A DNA stretch of 5,392 bases, taken from assembly GCA_023420245.1 (NCBI GenBank), contig JAEZWL010000183.1, forward strand, positions 1-5,392, read 5' to 3'. Each line of letters opens with the position of its first letter. Within the stretch, counting starts at the first letter, position 1. The notes under the pieces were generated by a model. It worked only from the letters and a program-made list of their open reading frames with translations, did no database searches and was not told the origin of the DNA. This stretch comes from Bacillota bacterium (lineage in GTDB: Bacteria > Bacillota > Clostridia > Oscillospirales > Acutalibacteraceae). The translations under genes and the position numbers were made by a program. This document shows positions 1-5,392 of the stretch, piece after piece.

Positions 1-984
1 GGCTGTATTGTGGCGATTATGTGGTATGGGGGGAATATGATCGTAGCCGGAACAATGAAAACCGGCGAGCTGATTAGCTTTATCAGCTACGTTTCCCAAA
101 TTTTGATGCAGCTGATGATGCTGTCCATGGTTTTTGTCATGCTGGTCATTTCAAAAGCCTCCGCAAACCGAATCGCCGAGGTTTTGAGCGAAAAGATTGA
201 TATTACCGACAGCGGGGTTACCGAAGCCAATCTGGTTCCGGACGGCTCTGTTGTGTTTGAAAACGTTTCCTTTCGCTACAATCCTCAGGCGCAAACCAAT
301 ACGCTGGATCATATCGACCTCAAGATTAAGCCCGGAGATACCGTCGGTATTATCGGCGGAACGGGTTCCGCCAAAAGCAGTCTGGTTCAGCTGATTCCTC
401 GGCTTTACGATGTGGCGGAAGGCAGAATTCTGGTCGGCGGGCGGGATGTCCGCGACTATAAAATTGAGGATTTGCGCAATGCTGTCAGCATGGTGCTTCA
501 AAAAAACGTGCTGTTTTCGGGTACCATCCGCGATAATTTGAAATGGGGCAATGAAAACGCCGAAGAAGAACAGATTGTCGAAGCCTGTAAAGCCGCGCAG
601 GCGCATGATTTTATCATGAGCTTCCCCAACGGCTACGATACCGATTTGGGTCAGGGCGGCGTCAATGTTTCCGGCGGGCAGAAGCAGCGCCTTTGTATTG
701 CACGCGCGTTACTGAAAAATCCCAAAATACTGATTCTCGACGACAGCACGAGTGCCGTGGATACCGCAACCGATTCCAAAATTCGCTCCGCGCTCAAGAA
801 TCTGCGCCGAGACACTACGACGATCATCATTGCGCAGCGCATTACCTCGGTCTGCGAAGCGGATCAGATCATCGTTATGGATGATGGAAAAATCAACGCG
901 GTCGGCACCCATGACGAATTGATGCAAAACAATGAGATTTACCGCGAGGTATATGAATCGCAGCAGAAGGGGGTGGCTGACTGA
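1..984 (+). CDS. ABC exporter half-transporter, degenerate-site subunit (5' end missing)
   Basis: This is the C-terminal part of a type IV (MsbA/LmrA-like) ABC exporter subunit: the end of the membrane domain plus a full nucleotide-binding domain. The frame is open from base 1. The GTG at position 10 is internal, and about 250 N-terminal residues should lie left of the window, judged by the usual length near 575. Counting from that GTG as residue 1, the last transmembrane helix spans about 21-46. Walker A is GGTGSAKS (116-123), the Q-loop Gln is 164, the signature is VSGGQ (220-224), and Walker B is ILILDD (240-245). Two catalytic positions are changed: the Walker B glutamate is Asp245, and the switch histidine is Gln276 (IIIAQRITS). 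Walker A also has Ala121 in place of the usual Gly. This pattern marks the degenerate-site partner of a heterodimeric exporter, as in TM287 of TM287/288. The stop codon overlaps the start of the next gene, its likely partner. The transported substrate cannot be told from sequence. Confidence 0.95.
   Translation, partial: GCIVAIMWYGGNMIVAGTMKTGELISFISYVSQILMQLMMLSMVFVMLVISKASANRIAEVLSEKIDITDSGVTEANLVPDGSVVFENVSFRYNPQAQTNTLDHIDLKIKPGDTVGIIGGTGSAKSSLVQLIPRLYDVAEGRILVGGRDVRDYKIEDLRNAVSMVLQKNVLFSGTIRDNLKWGNENAEEEQIVEACKAAQAHDFIMSFPNGYDTDLGQGGVNVSGGQKQRLCIARALLKNPKILILDDSTSAVDTATDSKIRSALKNLRRDTTTIIIAQRITSVCEADQIIVMDDGKINAVGTHDELMQNNEIYREVYESQQKGVAD
967..975 (+). promoter_or_regulatory. Ribosome binding site of the second ABC gene
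   Basis: AAGGGGGTG matches the ideal AAGGAGGTG at 8 of 9 bases and ends 8 bases before the ATG at 984. It lies inside the last codons of the upstream gene. Together with the TGATG stop/start overlap, it supports this start and suggests translational coupling, which would help the two subunits be made in equal amounts. Confidence 0.75.
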
Positions 985-2879
985 TGGCGGGACCCGGACG
1001 CAAACCAGTTACGGGCGTAAAGCCCAAAAGCATCGGCAAGACCTTTTTCAGGGTTGCCGGATATGTATTGCAGCACAAAATTAGATTTTTTGCTGTGCTC
1101 CTGCTTATTCTCATAAGCTCAGCCGCTAATGTTGCGGGTACCTATTTTATCAAACCCCTGCTTAACGACTGCATTGTTCCGTTGATCGGAAAGCCGGTTA
1201 CCGCGGCGGATTTTATCCCCTTTGCCCGGATGATCGGAATGATGGGGGCAATCTATCTGGTCGGTGTGATTTCCACGCTGGTTTATACCCAGCTGATGGT
1301 TAAGGTTTCAAACGGCACCCTGAACGCGGTTCGCCGCGATCTGTTTAATAAGATGCAGGATTTGCCGATCCGTTATTTTGATACGCATACACACGGCGAG
1401 CTGATGAGTCGGTTTACCAGCGATGTCGATACGCTTCGCGAAGCAATCACGATGGGAATAACGCAGTTCTTAGGCGCGGCCCTGACGGTTGTAGGCACTT
1501 TCGTTATGATGCTGGTGCTAAGCCCCATTTTGACCATACTGATCATTTTGATGATTGTGATTATGACCTTCATCATCAAAACGATCGGGGGCAATTCCGC
1601 AAAGTATTTCAAAAAGCAGCAGAAGGCGATCGGCGCTGTAAACGGCTATATCGAAGAAATGATCGAGGGGCAGAAGGTCGTTAAGGTTTTTAACCACGAA
1701 AGAAACGTTAAGCAGGAGTTTGGCGTTTTGAATGAGAAGCTGCGCCTGGCCGCTACCAACGCTAACTATTACGCGAATGTAATTATGCCGATTATGGGAA
1801 ATATGAGTTACATTAATTACGCGCTGATTGCGGTATCCGGAGCGCTGCTTGTCATTACGGGAAGAATGGATATCGGTACCATTGCCTCGTTTCTCCAGTA
1901 TTCCAGAGCCTTTTCCATGCCGATCACGCAGATGTCTCAGCAAATGAACGCGATTCTCGCGGCGCTCGCGGGAGCGGAGCGGATTTTTGAAATTATCGAC
2001 GAGCAGCCGGAAACAGACGAAGGTTATGTGACACTCGTTAACGCGCGCAAGGATGAAACAGGGAATCTCACGGAAGTACCGGAGAGAACCGGTGTGTGGG
2101 CATGGAAGCATCCCCATCATGACGGTACCGTAACCTATACGCAGCTGAACGGTGACGTGCAGCTTTCGGAAGTTACCTTTGGATATGACGAAAGCAAGAT
2201 GGTGCTCCATGATGTCACGCTTTATGCGAAGCCGGGGCAGAAAATTGCCTTTGTCGGTTCCACGGGAGCCGGAAAAACTACGATTACGAACCTGCTGAAC
2301 CGGTTCTATGAGGTGCCGGAGGGCAAGCTTCGCTATGACGGCATTAATATCACAAAGATCAAAAAGGACGATCTTCGCCGTTCGCTCGCCATGGTGTTAC
2401 AGGATACCCACCTCTTTACCGGAACGGTAAAGGAGAATATCCGCTACGGCAGGCTGAACGCGACAGACGAGGATATTTTGGCGGCGGCGAAGCTCGCAAA
2501 CGCGGATTCGTTTATCCGTCATTTGCCGAACGGCTACGATACGATGCTCACCTCTGACGGTACGAATCTGAGTCAGGGTCAGCGTCAGCTTCTCGCCATC
2601 GCGCGGGCCGCGGTCGCCAATCCGCCGGTTCTAATTTTGGATGAAGCGACCAGTTCTATCGATACCCGCACGGAAGCCCTGATTGAAAAGGGCATGGATA
2701 AGCTGATGCACGGCAGAACCGTGTTCGTGATCGCACACCGCCTTTCCACAGTCCGTAACTCCGACGCGATTATGGTGCTGGAAAACGGGTGTATTATCGA
2801 GCGCGGAAGCCACGAGGACCTTATTTCACAAAAAGGAAAGTACTACCAGCTCTACACCGGACAGTTTGAGCTTTCCTGA
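984..2879 (+). CDS. ABC exporter half-transporter, catalytic-site subunit
   Basis: This is a complete 631-residue half-transporter with a membrane domain followed by an ATPase domain. Hydrophobic segments lie at about 34-57, 83-104, 162-180, 181-201 and 265-292, with a sixth less hydrophobic one at about 296-315. In the ATPase domain, Walker A is GSTGAGKT (425-432), the Q-loop Gln is 473, the signature is LSQGQ (529-533), Walker B is VLILDE (549-554) with catalytic Glu554, and the switch histidine is His585 (VIAHRLS). Its own Walker A, Walker B and His are intact. The signature is altered (Q for the first G), and in a heterodimer it would face the degenerate motifs of the upstream subunit. 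A segment of about 46 residues (344-389), containing WAWKHPHHDG at 372-381, joins the membrane and ATPase domains and is longer than the usual short linker. This makes the protein longer than the typical 570-600. The ATG at 984 is supported by a strong Shine-Dalgarno sequence and the overlap with the upstream gene. The likely role is ATP-driven export of a drug, lipid or peptide; the substrate is unknown. Confidence 0.96.
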   Translation: MAGPGRKPVTGVKPKSIGKTFFRVAGYVLQHKIRFFAVLLLILISSAANVAGTYFIKPLLNDCIVPLIGKPVTAADFIPFARMIGMMGAIYLVGVISTLVYTQLMVKVSNGTLNAVRRDLFNKMQDLPIRYFDTHTHGELMSRFTSDVDTLREAITMGITQFLGAALTVVGTFVMMLVLSPILTILIILMIVIMTFIIKTIGGNSAKYFKKQQKAIGAVNGYIEEMIEGQKVVKVFNHERNVKQEFGVLNEKLRLAATNANYYANVIMPIMGNMSYINYALIAVSGALLVITGRMDIGTIASFLQYSRAFSMPITQMSQQMNAILAALAGAERIFEIIDEQPETDEGYVTLVNARKDETGNLTEVPERTGVWAWKHPHHDGTVTYTQLNGDVQLSEVTFGYDESKMVLHDVTLYAKPGQKIAFVGSTGAGKTTITNLLNRFYEVPEGKLRYDGINITKIKKDDLRRSLAMVLQDTHLFTGTVKENIRYGRLNATDEDILAAAKLANADSFIRHLPNGYDTMLTSDGTNLSQGQRQLLAIARAAVANPPVLILDEATSSIDTRTEALIEKGMDKLMHGRTVFVIAHRLSTVRNSDAIMVLENGCIIERGSHEDLISQKGKYYQLYTGQFELS

Positions 2880-2902
2880 TAACCAAAGCGAAACGAAAGT
2901 AA

Positions 2903-2947
2903 CTGCGCCGTTTGGGATTTACCCAAGCGGCGCAGCTGCTTTTTTTT
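2903..2947 (+). terminator. Intrinsic terminator of the ABC operon
   Basis: A 14-bp stem (2903-2916 with 2922-2935; one G-U pair, otherwise perfect, core CTGCGCCG/CGGCGCAG) closes a 5-base loop (ATTTA). A run of eight T follows at 2940-2947, four bases past the stem. It begins 24 bases after the ABC stop codon. The same hairpin read leftward is followed by a T-rich but interrupted stretch, so it may also stop transcription arriving from the convergent VanW-family gene, probably less efficiently. The remaining bases up to 3000 hold nothing recognisable. Confidence 0.92.
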
Positions 2948-3000
2948 GTATTGCGCCCGGCTTGGGGGTTACGACTCAGTTTAACAGGACGGCATGTACG

Positions 3001-3837
3001 CTACGGCTCCCTGAATTGATCAGCGGGGATATCCTGCTCATCATACATAACCTTGGCGTCATTGGTCTTAAGCAGCTCCGTGCCAAGCAGATTTCCTGTT
3101 TTCTTGTCAACGCATTCCCGGTATATTTCATTGTGTCGGTAAACCACATCATCCTGTTTGTAAAAATACTCATTGGCAGCCTTTATATGATATTTCACAT
3201 CAAGAGGAGCGCTTGCACGCAGTTCACCGCACAGGTATTCTTCCGTTACATACACGATTAGTTGAAAGGTCATAGCTGTCGTATTTTTAAAACGGTAATC
3301 CAGATAATTGTACATGATAGAAGTACCGGTTCCGAAAGGTACCTGCCTTCCGAAATCAGGGAACAAATCCCACTCGTCATGATGATGGTGTTCCGTAAGC
3401 TGCATGGGCGTATGCAGTACCATCCAGTGAATCAGGTTTGTAAATTGGCACATGCCGCCGCCGATATTCTGATCAGTTTGTCCTCCGGCAATGACCAGAC
3501 CTTCTTTGTACCCTTTTCTTTTAGGGCAGGAGCCCACCAGCCTCCAGAAAGAAAAGACTTCTCCCGGTTTAATTAAAATACAGGAAATCTTCGGAGCCGC
3601 GATACCCAGATTCACCGCCTTGTTATTTTGGAGAACGGAATCCACATTTCCCAGTTTTCTGCGAATCAGGGAGTTATGCCTGCAAATCAGATAAGGCAGG
3701 GGTTCCTTTTGTCTTTCTTTGGCAAAGGTGCTGGAAGAAAAGAAATCCTTTATTGATCGGATTATTCTGCATTTCAATACGGATATTTTGTAGGTCAGAG
3801 GAGAAATTTCGCAGAAAAGCTTACGCCGGGATTTCAT
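3001..3837 (-). CDS. VanW family protein
   Basis: This 278-residue protein of the VanW family is named after the accessory gene vanW of VanB-type vancomycin-resistance clusters; its biochemical function is not established. Family hallmarks, numbered from the ATG at 3837, are RRKLGNVDSVLQNNK (59-73), the PGEVFSFW block (91-98), GYKEGL (109-114), GGGMCQFTN (126-134), LHTPMQLTEHHHH (141-153), FPDFGRQVPFGTGTSI (159-174) and a C-terminal part with TFQLIVYVTEEYLCGELR (190-207). The length fits the short VanW proteins. The N terminus is basic, with no clear signal peptide or membrane segment, so a cytoplasmic location is inferred. The open frame extends to a GTG at 3846, but that GTG sits within the Shine-Dalgarno sequence, so the ATG at 3837 is preferred. 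The gene has its own promoter and converges on the ABC operon. No vanR, vanS, vanH, ligase or vanX gene is in the window, so resistance should not be inferred. Confidence 0.93.
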   Translation of the reverse strand: MKSRRKLFCEISPLTYKISVLKCRIIRSIKDFFSSSTFAKERQKEPLPYLICRHNSLIRRKLGNVDSVLQNNKAVNLGIAAPKISCILIKPGEVFSFWRLVGSCPKRKGYKEGLVIAGGQTDQNIGGGMCQFTNLIHWMVLHTPMQLTEHHHHDEWDLFPDFGRQVPFGTGTSIMYNYLDYRFKNTTAMTFQLIVYVTEEYLCGELRASAPLDVKYHIKAANEYFYKQDDVVYRHNEIYRECVDKKTGNLLGTELLKTNDAKVMYDEQDIPADQFREP

Positions 3838-3840
3838 GAC

Positions 3841-3852
3841 GATCACATCCTT
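3841..3852 (-). promoter_or_regulatory. Ribosome binding site that fixes the VanW-family start
   Basis: Read on the minus strand, AAGGATGTGATC matches the full 16S complement AAGGAGGTGATC at 11 of 12 bases. It is followed by three bases and then the ATG at 3837, which is the normal spacing when measured from the AGGAGG-equivalent core (about 8 bases). The in-frame GTG at 3846 lies inside this element and so is an unlikely start. Confidence 0.8.
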
Positions 3853-3895
3853 ATGTAACGTAAAGTAGAACTATCTTAAATAGCAGAAATACATA

Positions 3896-3915
3896 TATCA
3901 TAAATTGTATCATAA
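3896..3915 (-). repeat. 8-bp direct repeat at the VanW-family promoter
   Basis: TTATGATA occurs twice on the minus strand (3915-3908 and 3903-3896), separated by CAAT, giving a 12-base period. The upstream copy contains the -10 element and the downstream copy covers the predicted transcription start. It could be a regulator site or a duplicated -10. In such an AT-rich stretch it may also be chance. Confidence 0.35.
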
Positions 3916-3937
3916 TCTCTAACAGTGAAAGAGTCAA
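3909..3937 (-). promoter_or_regulatory. Housekeeping (SigA-type) promoter of the VanW-family gene
   Basis: On the minus strand, TTGACT (-35, 3937-3932) and TATGAT (-10, 3914-3909) are separated by exactly 17 bases, with one mismatch to consensus in each box. The region is strongly AT-rich (14 G/C in 3901-3960), with A/T runs upstream of the -35 box. Transcription would start near 3902, giving a leader of about 65 bases before the ATG at 3837. I see no riboswitch-like fold in the leader, only a weak CTAT/ATAG pairing. Confidence 0.85.
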
Positions 3938-3952
3938 ATTTTAACAAATTAG

Positions 3953-3999
3953 AAAAATCCCTGCCGCGGATCAGTCGATTAACTGATCAACGACAGGGA
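3953..3999 (-). terminator. Intrinsic terminator of the acyl-CoA ligase gene
   Basis: Read on the minus strand, TCCCTG (3999-3994 side) and its complement form an outer 6-bp stem (3994-3999 with 3958-3963). An inner 7-bp stem, GATCAGT/ACTGATC (3982-3988 with 3969-3975), closes a 6-base loop. Between them is a small internal loop that holds two further C-G pairs. A run of five T follows at once (3957-3953). It starts about 19 bases beyond the ligase stop codon, so it ends the ligase transcript just before the VanW-family promoter. Confidence 0.85.
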
Positions 4000-4017
4000 A
4001 TAAGGCTATAGGAAAGA

Positions 4018-5392
4018 TTACCGATACTCGTTTATAACCTGTTCTTTCAAAAACGTTCGCTTGATCTTTCCGCTTGATGTGACCGGGAGCTCATTGACAA
4101 ACCGGTAGTATTTCGGAAGTTTGTATTTTGCGAGATGAAGGCTTGCAAAAGTTGACAGCTCATCCTCTGTAATTAATGGGTCCTTTCGAATGATAAAGGC
4201 GCAGATTTCTTCCCCGAACACAGCGTCCGGAACGCCCACCGCCGCCGCATCCTGAACCCCGTGGCAATCCTTCAGCGTGTTTTCAATTTCAATCGGAGAG
4301 ATGTTCTCGCCGCCCCGGATGATGATTTCCTTGATGCGGCCCAGAAGCTTGATGTAGCCATCTTCATCCATTTCGGCAAGGTCTCCGGTGTGCAGCCAGC
4401 CTTCCTCGTCAAGTGTTTTCTTTGTGGCGTCTTCGTTTTTGTAATAGCCCTTCATCGCATATTCGGTTTTTACACAAAGCTCACCGCAGCTTCCCACAGG
4501 AAGAAGCTCATGGGTTCTGGAATCGATGATTTTTGCCTCCACTCCCTCAACCGCGCGTCCGATGGTATGCATTCTGCGGTCCAGACTGTCGCTTTTCAGG
4601 GACTGGGTAATGGCGATTCCTTCCGTTTGCCCGTAAACGTTTGACATCTCTGTAATATGCATTTTTTCCATTAACGCAGTCATCAAGCCGGGCGGGCAGT
4701 GGGAACCCGCGATAAAGCCTTTTTTCAATGCCGGAAGCTTTTCTATGTGGAGGTGAGGGCTGTTCAGTAAAAAATGGAACATGGTTGGCACGGCGTTGAT
4801 GGCGGTGCACTTCTCTTTTTCAAGAGCGCGCAGTACTTCCTCGGTATGAAAGCACTCCACAATCACAAGCGTGGAACCGTGCAGAATACCTAAAATTCCA
4901 CTGAGCACACATCCGATTACATGGAAAAGGGGAAGGCAGAGCAAAAGCCGGTCCTCCGGCGAATAGTTCATGTTTTTTCCGCAAACCAACGCGTTGTTGA
5001 CAATGGAGTATTGCGTTGTCATTACCGCTTTCGGTTTTCCGGTAGTACCTGACGTATATTGTATATTTACGATATCATCGGCGCAGGGCATATGCGAAAC
5101 ATCGTCCAGCATAGAGTCCGGCATGGCTTTTCCGGCGATTGCCAGTTCTTTTAAGGTGTATACCCCCGGGGAAGCGGTAGCTTCATCGGTAATCACGGTC
5201 TTGATCAGCGGCAGCGCGGCGCTGTTCAATTCTCCCGGCTTTGAATGCTGTATTTCGGGGCAGATTGCCTGGAATTTTGTTAAAAACGGCGTTTTGCTTT
5301 TGCCGCCTGCCAGAATCACCGCAACAGAATCGGAGTGGTTCAGCTCATACTCCAGCTCTTTTGCGGAGCATGCCGTGTTTAAACAGACCAAA
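4018..5392 (-). CDS. Acyl-CoA synthetase / AMP-forming ligase (5' end missing)
   Basis: This is a member of the ANL superfamily of adenylate-forming enzymes. These activate a carboxylic acid with ATP to an acyl-AMP and then usually transfer it to CoA. The reading frame runs off the right edge. The first visible TTG codon (5391) is internal, matching the family's 'vNTxxxxxELEYxLxxSD' region, so roughly 90-100 N-terminal residues are missing from a usual length of about 550. Counting from that codon, the phosphate-binding loop is YTSGTTGKPK (112-121), the PLFH block is 154-157, YGQTEG is 253-258, GWLHTGD is 331-337 with the ribose-binding Asp337, the hinge region is GRIKEIIIRGGENI (351-364), and the C-terminal SSGKIKR holds catalytic Lys442. 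All core motifs are intact, so the enzyme should be active. The overall style fits medium- or long-chain fatty acyl-CoA synthetases, but the acid substrate cannot be fixed, and no carrier protein or condensation domain is present in the visible part. It is followed by its own terminator, so it is the last gene of its unit. Confidence 0.93.
   Translation of the reverse strand, partial: LVCLNTACSAKELEYELNHSDSVAVILAGGKSKTPFLTKFQAICPEIQHSKPGELNSAALPLIKTVITDEATASPGVYTLKELAIAGKAMPDSMLDDVSHMPCADDIVNIQYTSGTTGKPKAVMTTQYSIVNNALVCGKNMNYSPEDRLLLCLPLFHVIGCVLSGILGILHGSTLVIVECFHTEEVLRALEKEKCTAINAVPTMFHFLLNSPHLHIEKLPALKKGFIAGSHCPPGLMTALMEKMHITEMSNVYGQTEGIAITQSLKSDSLDRRMHTIGRAVEGVEAKIIDSRTHELLPVGSCGELCVKTEYAMKGYYKNEDATKKTLDEEGWLHTGDLAEMDEDGYIKLLGRIKEIIIRGGENISPIEIENTLKDCHGVQDAAAVGVPDAVFGEEICAFIIRKDPLITEDELSTFASLHLAKYKLPKYYRFVNELPVTSSGKIKRTFLKEQVINEYR

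Noticed and set aside
10..12. GTG as the start of the first exporter gene
   Set aside because: The frame is open from base 1 and the protein begins inside the membrane domain, so this is an internal valine codon.
151..606. 151-residue minus-strand open frame
   Set aside because: It is antisense to the ATPase domain of the first exporter gene, with no supporting signals.
1518..2210. 230-residue open frame on the minus strand
   Set aside because: It lies wholly inside the well-supported exporter gene, has no recognisable domain or Shine-Dalgarno sequence, and has the Arg/His-rich composition typical of an antisense shadow.
2932..2939. Palindrome GCAGCTGC as a possible protein-binding site
   Set aside because: It is the junction of the terminator stem with its tail and is better explained as part of the terminator.
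2866..3576. Plus-strand open frames of 131 and 104 residues across the terminator and the VanW-family gene
   Set aside because: The first runs through the terminator hairpin and its T-tract, and both are antisense to the VanW-family coding sequence with no family features.
3838..3902. Possible riboswitch or attenuator in the VanW-family leader
   Set aside because: The leader is only about 65 bases, very AT-rich, and shows only a weak 4-bp pairing.
4261..4810. Small open frames on both strands inside the ligase gene
   Set aside because: The ligase frame carries intact motifs throughout, so these are shadows.
5389..5391. TTG as the start of the ligase gene
   Set aside because: The protein begins at a conserved internal region of the family, so the gene continues past the right edge.

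Overview
The window looks like an ordinary chromosomal segment of a Gram-positive anaerobe, most likely a member of the Clostridia (Oscillospiraceae/Lachnospiraceae-like). Four things point that way: a two-subunit ABC exporter of the type common in these bacteria, a VanW-family protein, strong Shine-Dalgarno sequences close to AAGGAGGTG, and a clear TTGACT-17-TATGAT promoter with U-tract terminators. The assignment rests on protein style and signals, not on a database match.

Layout: (1) Positions 1-2879, plus strand, hold two ABC exporter half-transporter genes. The first lacks its 5' end at the window edge; the second is complete. They overlap by one base (TGATG) and together encode a heterodimer with one degenerate and one consensus ATP site. 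(2) Positions 2880-3000 form a short convergent gap with a strong intrinsic terminator. (3) Positions 3001-3837, minus strand, encode a VanW-family protein of 278 residues. (4) Positions 3838-4017 carry the vanW-like gene's own leader, Shine-Dalgarno sequence and promoter, and behind them the terminator of the next gene. (5) Positions 4018-5392, minus strand, encode the C-terminal four fifths or so of an acyl-CoA synthetase/AMP-forming ligase whose 5' end lies beyond the right edge.

The window therefore has three independent transcription units: the ABC operon reading rightward, and two separate leftward single-gene units (ligase, then VanW-like) divided by a terminator and a fresh promoter. 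Nothing suggests that the three share a pathway. No RNA gene, CRISPR array, insertion sequence, attachment site or phage gene was seen, and no gene-free stretch exceeds 300 bases. I did not find a convincing new biological system. The points most worth a second look are the concentration of all degenerate motifs in one composite ATP site of the exporter, the Trp/His-rich insert between its membrane and ATPase domains, and the solitary VanW-like gene.
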